Source: a virus. From it: a DNA stretch of 39,569 nt. This document shows, piece by piece, positions 31,573 to 38,160 of the stretch; position 1 is the stretch's first letter, and every line of letters starts with the position of its first letter. Under the pieces are notes generated by a model that searched no databases, was not told the DNA's origin, and saw nothing but the letters and a program-made list of their open reading frames with translations. The DNA is taken from IMG/VR virus record IMGVR_UViG_3300013102_000022, positions 1 to 39,569 of that record; one strand, given 5' to 3'. Made by a program: the position numbers and the translations under genes.

Positions 31573-31578
31573 TATAAT
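31550..31578 (+). promoter_or_regulatory. Repressor promoter (PRM-like)
   Basis: TATAAT (31573-31578) is a perfect -10 with a weak -35, TGTATA (31550-31555), 17 bp upstream. O3 occupies the spacer, so the repressor should regulate itself. The transcript would begin about 15 nt before the repressor ATG. Confidence 0.7.
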
Positions 31579-31600
31579 GTTATATGGAAGGATGGGACCA

Positions 31601-32017
31601 ATGACTAGACCTAAGAATACACCAATGCAAGAGGATGCTAAGAAAATCGTTAAGATGAATTTAGAGAGGTTGATGTCAGCGAGAGGAATGACTCAAATAG
31701 ACCTATCTGAAAAGACCGGAATACCTAAGACAACTATTAATGGGTATGTTAAAGGGACTTCTTTACCTACACCAGGAAACACAGAAAAATTATCTAAAGT
31801 TTTTAATGTAAGTAAAGATGAAATAGACCCTCGGTTTAATTCAGATTCATTTAAAAATTACGACCTACAAGATGCTAAAAAGAAACTAAACGATGAAGAA
31901 TATGAATTCTTCGAAAAATTAATAGAAAAAACACTCTCACTTGATAAGCGCGAACGTGAAAATTTCTTGGAAAACGTTCGGTTCGCAGTCGAATTTTTCG
32001 ACAAGAAGAGAAACTGA
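31601..32017 (+). CDS. CI-like lysogeny repressor (no peptidase domain)
   Basis: The product is 138 aa from ATG 31601, preceded by GGAAGGATGGGACC; an in-frame ATG eight codons earlier precedes the SD. The N-terminal HTH_3 domain is clear: LERLMSARGMTQIDLSEKTG, then IPKTTINGYVKG and TEKLSKVFNV. The remainder is a charged helical domain (YEFFEKLIEKTLSLDKRER) for dimerisation. There is no S24/LexA-type Ser-Lys self-cleavage domain, so induction must work by other means (an antirepressor or host LexA). It is the lone plus-strand gene opposite the early operon, with a terminator immediately after. Confidence 0.9.
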   Translation: MTRPKNTPMQEDAKKIVKMNLERLMSARGMTQIDLSEKTGIPKTTINGYVKGTSLPTPGNTEKLSKVFNVSKDEIDPRFNSDSFKNYDLQDAKKKLNDEEYEFFEKLIEKTLSLDKRERENFLENVRFAVEFFDKKRN

Positions 32018-32029
32018 TGATGGGACGGG

Positions 32030-32062
32030 CGACATCTTCGCATTAATGTCGTTTTTCTTTTT
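32030..32062 (+). terminator. Rho-independent terminator after repressor
   Basis: CGACAT-(10 nt)-ATGTCG followed by TTTTTCTTTTTT. It begins 13 bases after the repressor stop codon and separates it from the integrase unit. Confidence 0.85.
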
Positions 32063-32157
32063 TGCCAACTCGAACAGGATTTCCAAATCTAGTGACTGTG
32101 TCTTCATGCAGTTAGCCCCATTTCCGTAGATGATTTATGTAAGTATATCACGAAAGA

Positions 32158-32169
32158 GAACGAACGTTC
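32158..32169. promoter_or_regulatory. LexA (SOS) box-like dyad
   Basis: GAACGAACGTTC fits the Gram-positive SOS consensus GAAC-RNRY-GTTY in all fixed positions and extends to AGAACGAACGTTCT. It is upstream of the integrase promoter. Whether host LexA binds is unknown. Confidence 0.5.
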
Positions 32170-32222
32170 TATTAAATTTTATTTTCTGATTAGTTCCCTA
32201 ACAATATAAGAATACACAAATT

Positions 32223-32251
32223 TTGACACTTTAACCATGGCAATATATTAC
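32223..32251 (+). promoter_or_regulatory. Candidate integrase promoter
   Basis: A perfect TTGACA (32223-32228), 17-bp spacer, then TATTAC (32246-32251). It is about 31 bases upstream of the integrase start. Confidence 0.65.
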
Positions 32252-32282
32252 AACAACTAGAGCACAACGAAGGAGAAAAAAC

Positions 32283-33416
32283 ATGGCAAGTTATCAAGAA
32301 TTGGGACCGGATAAAAACGGGAAACCTCGCATCAAGATAACAGTTGAACTAGGGTACGATGAAAAAGGGACTCGAAAAAGGCGGCACAAAACAGTCACGC
32401 TAAATACTTTATCCGAACGAACAATTAATAAAGCTATTACTAATTTTGAAATTGAAGTGGCGAACGATAAACCGAAGGATTCCAGCGACTTGACCTATCG
32501 TCAAGCGGTTGATCTATGGTGGGACAACCATGTAACTAAACTTGCTGTTAAATCACAAGAAGCTTATGGCCAGAGTATTAAAGCATCCCTCGATTACTTT
32601 CGAGACATGAAAATTAAGAAAATGAAAAAAATACATCTTATTGAATTTAAAACCCATTTAATTGATTCTGACGTAGGTGTGAAAAATGGTAAGTTAGATG
32701 TATGTAAAGCGGTATTGACCAAGATGGTTGAATGGGAGTTGCTTGGAGTAAATCCTGCTTTAAACGTTTCTTTTCCTAAAAAGAAAACGACAATGGATTT
32801 TTACAACGAACAAGAAATAGCTGAATTGTTCAATGCGTTAGAGGATAGCTTTCCGAAGTATAAGATATTCTTTAAGCTAGCTGTATTATCAGGTATGCGT
32901 TCTGCAGAAATGAGAGGTCTGACAATCAAAAACGTGGACTTTGAAAGCAATCAAATACACGTTAGACATAATTTGAACTTCAAGAAAGATAGAGGTTTTT
33001 TCTTAGGACCAACTAAAAATAAAAAAGAACGTACTATTGATATGCCCGAGAAATTCATGCAAGAATTTAAGGAATATGTGGAAACCATCAAAAACAATAA
33101 AGAAGAGTTTGGAGATAAGTGGAGAGGCCTACCAAATATGGACTTAGTATTTTGTAATCCTGATGGATACCCAAATGAAGAGTCTGTTTACGCAAAAGGA
33201 CTTAAAGTAATACAAAGAAGGAATAATTTAAGGATCATACGAGTACATGACCTCCGTCATACTCATGCTTCATTTTTATTATCTAAAGGAGAAAACATGA
33301 AGGTGATCCAAGAAAGATTAGGACATTCAAGTGTAACATTAACTTTGGACACTTATTCTCACTTAACAGAAAAAGACAAGCAATCCGCAGCGACCATTTT
33401 GAATGAGATTTTATAA
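32283..33416 (+). CDS. int: Tyrosine-type site-specific integrase
   Basis: The product is 377 aa, ATG 32283 after GAAGGAGAAAAAAC. An N-terminal arm-binding domain (ELGPDKNGKPRIKITVELGY, basic, beta-rich) is followed by a SAM-like core-binding domain (residues 70-160) and the catalytic domain from about 170. Catalytic residues are in place: R206 (SGMRSAEM), K near 245 (GPTKNKKER), H322-x-x-R325 (VHDLRHTH), H348 (LGHSS) and the nucleophile Y358 (DTYSH). It is adjacent to attP, which begins at its 3' end. Excision probably needs the 64-aa excisionase-like protein. Confidence 0.97.
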   Translation: MASYQELGPDKNGKPRIKITVELGYDEKGTRKRRHKTVTLNTLSERTINKAITNFEIEVANDKPKDSSDLTYRQAVDLWWDNHVTKLAVKSQEAYGQSIKASLDYFRDMKIKKMKKIHLIEFKTHLIDSDVGVKNGKLDVCKAVLTKMVEWELLGVNPALNVSFPKKKTTMDFYNEQEIAELFNALEDSFPKYKIFFKLAVLSGMRSAEMRGLTIKNVDFESNQIHVRHNLNFKKDRGFFLGPTKNKKERTIDMPEKFMQEFKEYVETIKNNKEEFGDKWRGLPNMDLVFCNPDGYPNEESVYAKGLKVIQRRNNLRIIRVHDLRHTHASFLLSKGENMKVIQERLGHSSVTLTLDTYSHLTEKDKQSAATILNEIL

Positions 33417-33702
33417 TCTAATTCACTTGGTCGCTTTTTGGTCACTTGTCATGTTTTTTTAACTATATACCTTCACCTGAAACCTTATATAACAAGGTGT
33501 TTAGAGCCTAATGATTACATCATGCCGCCCATGCCGCCCTTAAACGGATTGTGTATTCACCTAAATTCCTCACCTATCCAAAGCGTTGGTATATAAGGTT
33601 TTACAGAACCTGATTTGAAATTACGGTGTCAACAAAATTCGATAAAACCCTCACATTATACACAATCGGTCACCTATTTGGTCACCTGGTGACGCAAAAA
33701 GG
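33417..33702. other. attP region with groEL-derived core
   Basis: The core at 33515-33539 reads on the minus strand as the end of a groEL gene: codons for Gly-Gly-Met-Gly-Gly-Met-Met and a TAA stop. It is flanked by a perfect 12-bp inverted repeat, AAACCTTATATA at 33480-33491 and TATATAAGGTTT at 33590-33601, and by TTTGGTCAC direct repeats at 33437-33445 and 33677-33685 that look like integrase arm sites (a further CGGTCAC at 33667). No genes lie here. Confidence 0.8.
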
Positions 33703-33740
33703 AGCCCTTCCACAATTAAGTGGTTGGGCTTTATTTTATT
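33696..33740. terminator. Bidirectional terminator between int/attP and parR
   Basis: AGCCC-TT-CCAC-AATTAA-GTGG-TT-GGGCT (33703-33730) is followed by TTATTTTATT on the plus strand and CCTTTTTG on the minus strand. It can stop both the integrase transcript and the partition operon, which converge here. Confidence 0.8.
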
Positions 33741-33744
33741 GTAT

Positions 33745-33969
33745 TCATAAAAATCCTCCTGCTGCATGCGCATCTTCTTCTATATAATGTATGTTAGTAT
33801 CCTGTGGAAGAACACAATGGGTAGCCTTCTTACTCTCACGATCTCGTTCAATTAATCGTTTGACATATTGGCTAAACGTGCCATGTTCTTTTTGTGTTGC
33901 ATACTCCCATAGATCATTTTCGTAAACACCTGAGTTAAAACTTACCTGTCCGATATTACGACCGCTCAT
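33745..33969 (-). CDS. parR: ParR-like ribbon-helix-helix partition adaptor
   Basis: The product is 74 aa; ATG 33969 overlaps the parM stop as ATGA. The core QVSFNSGVYENDLWEYATQ, followed by FSQYVKRLIERDRE, is the strand-helix-helix of ParR-type adaptors that coat the centromere and hook the actin filament end. A flexible acidic C-terminus (NIHYIEEDAHAAGGFL) could be the filament-binding peptide. Gene order parC, parM, parR matches type II plasmid partition loci. It is shorter than R1 ParR (117 aa) but like the small Gram-positive versions. Confidence 0.75.
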   Translation of the reverse strand: MSGRNIGQVSFNSGVYENDLWEYATQKEHGTFSQYVKRLIERDRESKKATHCVLPQDTNIHYIEEDAHAAGGFL

Positions 33970-34820
33970 TTATAAGTCAATCTTGCTATTTCATAGTTAC
34001 CAACAGCATTTGCGAATATTGGTAATGTTAATTCGACACCATCTAACCGTTTTAAATATGGTTGAAGAACCTGTGCACTTGGGAAATGCGCTTTTATAAA
34101 AGAAAGTATTTCTTTTGCTGAACCTCCACAGATATATACTTTAGCAGAACGCTTCCATCTTAATTTAGTACTTGCTCGAATAATACCAGATGCTATTGAT
34201 TCTATACCTCTATCAACTGTTTCTGTCCCAAAGTTGAGCGTTTGGCTACTAGTATTAATTATACGCTTATTATGAATAGCGGCTAGATTTACAGTTCCGC
34301 TTCCAATATCGATTATATAAATTTCTCCCGGTAATGGATTACTCCAAAATGCTCCGCAACCTTCTGCAGCTATACCAACGTCTTCTATGTGGATAATTTG
34401 TTTTTTATTATTAACAGTGAATTCGTGTGACCCTAATAACATTTTCTGTATCTTCTTCTTTTCATCATCATTATGAGAATTAATCGGTTGCCCAGTAACG
34501 ATACTAACTTTTTGGATGTTTGGGCAGTAAATGTTTATATATCTATATAGCGCAAGTAAAACACGAACTTTGGTATCCTCATGAGCCTTAGTATCTCCAT
34601 ACATTCCACTTCCACCATATACATCTTCGAGCTCTGCTATAGATCCTGCAAATCCCTTACGTCCATCAACACTGAATTCCATATCGTCTTCTCCAAACTT
34701 TTCGTGGAAATCTTGTTGAAACCAATCACATATAGCTGTACGGTAGATATCGACTCCATAAATACCAGCTGTCTTCCCCCAGTAATTGCCCGGATCTACC
34801 CCAATCACAAATTTACTCAA
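33966..34820 (-). CDS. parM: ParM/Alp-type actin-like partition ATPase
   Basis: The product is 284 aa from a TTG at 34820, which has GGAGGGGTAAC directly upstream; the frame remains open 13 codons further but without an SD. Actin-fold signatures are all visible: phosphate-1 GVDPGN (7-12), phosphate-2 IIDIGSGTVNLAA (169-181), and adenosine VYICGGSAKE (228-237), with the connect-2 helix FANAVGNYEIAR at the end. Such proteins polymerise into filaments that push or pull plasmid copies apart. Directly upstream lie phased direct repeats (parC) and downstream a ParR-like gene. Its finding in an integrating phage is unusual; actin-like proteins in some other prophages move phage DNA to the membrane. 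Confidence 0.88.
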   Translation of the reverse strand: MSKFVIGVDPGNYWGKTAGIYGVDIYRTAICDWFQQDFHEKFGEDDMEFSVDGRKGFAGSIAELEDVYGGSGMYGDTKAHEDTKVRVLLALYRYINIYCPNIQKVSIVTGQPINSHNDDEKKKIQKMLLGSHEFTVNNKKQIIHIEDVGIAAEGCGAFWSNPLPGEIYIIDIGSGTVNLAAIHNKRIINTSSQTLNFGTETVDRGIESIASGIIRASTKLRWKRSAKVYICGGSAKEILSFIKAHFPSAQVLQPYLKRLDGVELTLPIFANAVGNYEIARLTYK

Positions 34821-34837
34821 GTTACCCCTCCATTTTT

Positions 34838-34891
34838 TTGTAATACATACGTAGTACAAACACGCTTGATGGTATTACAACCGTATTACAC
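34838..34891 (-). promoter_or_regulatory. parC-like centromere repeats
   Basis: On the plus strand GTAGTACAA (34851-34859), GTATTACAA (34872-34880) and GTATTACAC (34883-34891) are spaced 21 and 11 bp apart, and an inverted TTGTAATAC starts at 34838. The helical phasing is that of ParR-binding iterons. The site is between the upstream membrane protein gene and parM and may also hold the parM promoter. Confidence 0.6.
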
Positions 34892-34901
34892 GTTTATTTG
34901 A

Positions 34902-35441
34902 TTAAACCGCCTTACCTACTTGGCGAAGAATCTCTAAGAATAACGGTGACATCTGAACTAACACATATCCTAGACCTGCTTTCATTATCATATTCCACGC
35001 TTTTTCGCTATTATCGAACATAAATAGGAAACATGCGCCAATCATAATAACGGATGCTATTGGAAAAGAAATCGCAACCATAATTTGAATAAGAGGGTCA
35101 AGGATGGTCGATAGTACTTCAAGTGAGGTATCGGCAATAACACCAGTGTTGGATGGTAGGGGTGTCGCTAGAGCATTCATATTTACAGGTAAAAGTGTTG
35201 GAGTTTGTGCGAGTACATTTAGCGTGGGTTCTATTACCGGTGAGGTTACTGGTATGACTGTGGAAGAATAAGTATCATGTGTATTGAGTGAATAAATTGA
35301 TAGTCCAGCGGCTGCAGCTATAGGTATAAGGCCAATTGCGATTGTTGTTTTAGTGGAGTAAGAATCTTCTTTCACACGGTAGCTAAAATCTGTATATTCA
35401 TTTTCAGGGACAACCTCAATTTTATGTTTCTTTTTAAACAC
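34902..35441 (-). CDS. Multi-pass membrane protein of the plasmid-like module
   Basis: The product is 179 aa from GTG 35441, which follows AGGAGGAAAAGT; no other start has a good SD. A basic cytoplasmic start (FKKKHKIEVV) leads to TM1 (TTIAIGLIPIAAAAGLSIY), a Pro/Thr-rich external loop of about 60 residues (PVTSPVIEPTLNVLAQTP), TM2 (MVAISFPIASVIMIGACFLF), a short loop with NSEKAWNMIM, and TM3 (GLGYVLVQMSPLFLEI). The TM2-short loop-TM3 part resembles VirB2/TrbC-type pilin or TcpE-like proteins of conjugative elements. That resemblance is weak and is offered as a hypothesis. It lies between the replication-relaxation gene and parC. Confidence 0.6.
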   Translation of the reverse strand: MFKKKHKIEVVPENEYTDFSYRVKEDSYSTKTTIAIGLIPIAAAAGLSIYSLNTHDTYSSTVIPVTSPVIEPTLNVLAQTPTLLPVNMNALATPLPSNTGVIADTSLEVLSTILDPLIQIMVAISFPIASVIMIGACFLFMFDNSEKAWNMIMKAGLGYVLVQMSPLFLEILRQVGKAV

Positions 35442-35454
35442 ACTTTTCCTCCTT

Positions 35455-36057
35455 TTATTTGATATCAATAATTGTATAGACTTTCACCTTTAAACCCTCA
35501 CAAGACTTTTCTAATTGCTTCCTACGGTGTTCTGTTGTAGTTACCCAAACAATAGTTGGATGATATCCATATTGCTTCACAAGGCTTTCTAAGAGGTTTT
35601 TGTAACGGGTTATTTTTGCCCTATTCTCTTTCATCGATTGCAAATTGTCGACTTCTAAAAAATGATAAAATCCATTTCTAGTGAAAACTGCATCAGAGAC
35701 AACTGAAGCTTTTCCATTCGAAATTTTAACCTCGTTTTTCCAATCTCTCGGACATTTGTAAAACAACCAAAATTGATTACGTAAGATGAAATGTTGTACG
35801 TGACCACCTTTTTTACGGACTTTTTCACAGTCAGCATACTCTCGACCGTCCTTATTTAAATAGTAAATAGATTGATAACCATCACGTATACTCACTAAAT
35901 AATTTGATAACCGATTTAACACTTTATTCGTATTGCTTTTCGTACCTAATTTGAAATATTGATTAAGTTGATCGCGAGTAAGGAAGTCAAATTTCTTCAA
36001 AAGTAATAGTATCTGTTCTTCTCGTTGACTTAATTGTTTCTTTTTCATGGATATCAT
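35455..36057 (-). CDS. Replication-relaxation (Replic_Relax) family protein
   Basis: The product is 200 aa, ATG 36057 with AAGGAGGCTCGCA. The N-terminal winged helix (LSQREEQILLLLKKFDFLTR then QLNQYFKLGTKSNTNKVLNR) and the following YYLNKDGREYADC and HVQHFILRNQFWLFYK are typical of the family first noted in plasmid replication or relaxation proteins. The C-terminal part (FYHFLEVDNLQSMKENRAKI) has an E-V-D-x-x-x-x-x-x-x-N block that may be a nuclease-like core. It overlaps the 3' end of the FtsK-like gene by 71 bases. With that neighbour the pair is typical of Gram-positive plasmids, ICEs and some Bacillus phages. Confidence 0.82.
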   Translation of the reverse strand: MISMKKKQLSQREEQILLLLKKFDFLTRDQLNQYFKLGTKSNTNKVLNRLSNYLVSIRDGYQSIYYLNKDGREYADCEKVRKKGGHVQHFILRNQFWLFYKCPRDWKNEVKISNGKASVVSDAVFTRNGFYHFLEVDNLQSMKENRAKITRYKNLLESLVKQYGYHPTIVWVTTTEHRRKQLEKSCEGLKVKVYTIIDIK

Positions 36058-37294
36058 TGCGAGCCTCCTTCTCGATAATGTGTGGAAGGATAGTAGATTT
36101 AATGATTTCTGGTGTAATTAATGGAGTTTGTAGGACTTCGCGTTTATCTGCTGTCTGGTAGATAGCTCTACCTCTAATCTGTGGAAGGCTTTCGGCTCCT
36201 ATTTCATCTAAAGCAACTCTTGATGCTGTAGCAGATTGCACTCTGAAGGACAGTTTTGCATCGGAATTCTGTTTAACTTGTCGTGGAATAACGTCACCAG
36301 TAGGATATTGAGTGGCTACAATTAATCTAAATCCTAATCCAGCTCCTAAACGTGCGATTTGTGACATATAAGTTTGGCATTGTTGTTTCAATTTCTTTTC
36401 TACTGAAGTAACTGCTTCAAGCGGATTCAATTCCCCGACTTCATCCACAATCACGAAGTAACGTTCTTTTATATTTGCTTCTTGAACGTTTTTCTTTCCT
36501 AATGATTTTACTTTCCTTTGTATTTCTCTCATTTGGTCGTAAGCATTTTCTAAAGTTATCAGCGCATCTTCTGGCTCGTATGCAATGGAGAGGGTTTGTT
36601 TTATATTTTCGTAATCACAAAGCTCAATTCCGCCTTTTAAATCAATTTGGAAAAAACGGACGTTTTCAGGTTCACTTAATAGCAAACTATTAATTATCAC
36701 GTTGATTTCGTTACTCTTACCATACCTTGTAGCTCCACCTAAAACTAAATGAGGTATTTTTTCAAAGTCATGATATTTAAATTCATTATGCTTACGAGTA
36801 ACGCCAACAGGAACCTTCCAACTTTCCCCTTTAACAAAAGGTACTTCAGTAGGTAATGGTTTGTCATAGACGCGGATAATTAACAATCCATCATAATCTA
36901 GTTCTATTTCTTTCGTTTCCGATAACTTTTTCATCCACAGATCTTGAAGTTGAAGATGAATCGTTGAATCAAATTTCAATGATTTTAGATCAGCAAACTT
37001 AATTCGCTTTCTTCTGTTATTAATTCCATCTTGTAAGGTATCTAATTTGTTTAAATATTCATTAAAGCTACGCCCAAGCGGAATGCGATATTTATATTCC
37101 CATCCCCAATCATGTTGTTTTTTCTTAATCAGCTGAGTCGTTAACGTGTCTTTGCCATCTTTCACATTCAAACCACTCAACGAAATGATTCTTTGGATTT
37201 TCCCACTTTCATTCGATGAAAGGCCTTGTTTTTTTAAAAATGCCTGAAGTGCAATTCCTCCAAAAATTGTTGTCGACAAAATTTCAAATACCAC
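35987..37294 (-). CDS. FtsK/SpoIIIE-type DNA translocase (TcpA-like)
   Basis: The product is 435 aa with a GTG start at 37294 (AAGGAG 8 nt upstream). A short N-terminal hydrophobic segment (TTIFGGIALQAFL) may anchor it. The motor domain has Walker A GGATRYGKSN (186-195), Walker B YFVIVDEVGEL (279-289) and the downstream VATQYPTGDVIPRQVKQN, characteristic of the FtsK-HerA fold. There is no gamma domain. Size and architecture fit conjugative coupling ATPases (TcpA, ConQ), which pump single- or double-stranded DNA through a membrane pore. It is the second gene of the module, followed by the Replic_Relax gene. Confidence 0.88.
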   Translation of the reverse strand: MVFEILSTTIFGGIALQAFLKKQGLSSNESGKIQRIISLSGLNVKDGKDTLTTQLIKKKQHDWGWEYKYRIPLGRSFNEYLNKLDTLQDGINNRRKRIKFADLKSLKFDSTIHLQLQDLWMKKLSETKEIELDYDGLLIIRVYDKPLPTEVPFVKGESWKVPVGVTRKHNEFKYHDFEKIPHLVLGGATRYGKSNEINVIINSLLLSEPENVRFFQIDLKGGIELCDYENIKQTLSIAYEPEDALITLENAYDQMREIQRKVKSLGKKNVQEANIKERYFVIVDEVGELNPLEAVTSVEKKLKQQCQTYMSQIARLGAGLGFRLIVATQYPTGDVIPRQVKQNSDAKLSFRVQSATASRVALDEIGAESLPQIRGRAIYQTADKREVLQTPLITPEIIKSTILPHIIEKEARNDIHEKETIKSTRRTDTITFEEI

Positions 37295-37332
37295 TCAACA
37301 TCTCCTTTCAAATCTTTGTGCGCCCACTGGTT

Positions 37333-37460
37333 CTCTTACGTAGTAAGAGTTTCAGCAATCGACTACTTTTGAAACGACTATTAAATCGTTACTCTGACAA
37401 TAAAATGAGGTTGTCGATTAAGTTATAGGGTGCGAATTGACTGGATACTCAATCGACAAC
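37333..37460. other. Origin/oriT-like inverted repeats
   Basis: CTCTTAC-GTA-GTAAGAG is a perfect hairpin at 37333-37349. A 10-bp inverted repeat, GTTGTCGATT (37410-37419) and AATCGACAAC (37451-37460), encloses 31 bases, and a third AATCGAC is at 37357-37363. The set lies in the 183-base gap upstream of the FtsK-like gene, where nic sites or single-strand origins are found in mobile elements. No gene lies here. Confidence 0.5.
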
Positions 37461-37477
37461 TTGAAAGGGTAAAAAAA

Positions 37478-37753
37478 TTAGCCTTCAATTAATGAAAGCT
37501 CTTCTACTTTTACACATGTGGTAAATTGAATTCCTTCATAGTTTGCAATCAATTCACCTGCATAACCATTAAGTTCATTTTCATATGATTTAAACGTCCA
37601 ATTTTCGAATTTCATAATATCTGTTGATTGATAAATTTGTACATCAACTTTATCTCTGTCAATGTTAACACTTAGAAGACTTCTTTCAACCTCGATACCT
37701 TTTTGTTCTAAAACCCACGGAATACGACTTGCAGCAAGAATGTGATTGATCAA
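37478..37753 (-). CDS. First gene of the plasmid-like module, unknown function
   Basis: The product is 91 aa from TTG 37753, which has GAGAGGAG 8 nt upstream; an earlier in-frame TTG falls on the SD itself. It is beta-rich (RSLLSVNIDRDKVDVQIY, then AGELIANYEGIQFTTCVKVE) with a helical start (MINHILAASRIPWVLEQKG). Driven by its own consensus promoter at 37801-37829, it stands apart from the downstream genes by the origin-like repeats. No family recognised. It might be a plasmid-type copy-control or immunity factor. Confidence 0.65.
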   Translation of the reverse strand: MINHILAASRIPWVLEQKGIEVERSLLSVNIDRDKVDVQIYQSTDIMKFENWTFKSYENELNGYAGELIANYEGIQFTTCVKVEELSLIEG

Positions 37754-37784
37754 TTTAATTTCTCCTCTCAAAATAACTTAATTT

Positions 37785-37866
37785 CGTTATGTTGATATTT
37801 ATATTAATAACTAAGTAACGATATGTCAATATTTATGTTGAAAAATATATTAATTATTTTTATAAT
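37785..37866. promoter_or_regulatory. Divergent promoters with direct-repeat operators
   Basis: Minus strand: TTGACA (37824-37829), 17-bp spacer, TAATAT (37801-37806), toward the module. Plus strand: TTGAAA (37838-37843), 17-bp spacer, TATAAT (37861-37866), toward the HTH gene. Two 20-bp direct repeats (37785-37804 and 37819-37838, 16 of 20 identical, 34 bp apart) cover the module promoter and are probable operators of the 71-aa HTH regulator. Confidence 0.82.
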
Positions 37867-37903
37867 AAAAGTAATAAACGAAACATATAATGGAGGATTT
37901 GAG

Positions 37904-38119
37904 ATGGAAGTCTATTTGAAGATAAAAGAGGTACTAACAAAACGAGAAATTACTCAAAAGACGTTATCCGAAATGACTGGACTTCGCCCTACAACAATTA
38001 GTGAAATGGTCAATAATCAACGTCAAACAATTAATAAAGAACATTTAGCGAAGGTTATAGAAGTACTAGCTATTAATGATATAAGAGAGATAATTGATTT
38101 TAAAATTGAGAGTAAATAA
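37904..38119 (+). CDS. HTH regulator of the plasmid-like module
   Basis: The product is 71 aa from ATG 37904, which has GGAGGATTTGAG directly upstream; in-frame starts further up lack an SD. It is a single HTH_3 domain: KIKEVLTKREITQKTLSEMT, then LRPTTISEMVNN and KEHLAKVIEVLAI. It is transcribed away from the module with back-to-back promoters, an arrangement like CI/Cro or plasmid copy-control switches. It probably represses the module promoter and itself via the two 20-bp direct repeats. Confidence 0.85.
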   Translation: MEVYLKIKEVLTKREITQKTLSEMTGLRPTTISEMVNNQRQTINKEHLAKVIEVLAINDIREIIDFKIESK

Positions 38120-38157
38120 AAAAAGCGACCAACTCAATTAAGAGAAGGTCGTTTTTA
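38114..38157. terminator. Bidirectional terminator between HTH gene and endolysin
   Basis: CGACC (38126-38130) and GGTCG (38147-38151) form a 5-bp stem with a 16-nt loop; on the plus strand TTTTT follows, on the minus strand TTTTTTTATTT. It ends the HTH transcript and the late operon, which converge here. Confidence 0.75.
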
Positions 38158-38160
38158 GTG

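Larger units (their letters stand above)
32063..32282 (+). other. Gap between repressor terminator and integrase
   Basis: These 220 bases hold a LexA-like box and a candidate integrase promoter (both listed separately) but no gene I can support. Confidence 0.5.

Noticed and set aside
32018-32129. Plus-strand frame continuing past the repressor
   Set aside because: It consists of the repressor 3' end in another frame and the terminator, with a Phe run from the T tract. No SD.
34581-34901. Plus-strand frame of 106 codons opposite parM and parC
   Set aside because: Lies antisense to a clear actin-like gene, has no SD and an unlikely composition (Cys and Ser rich).
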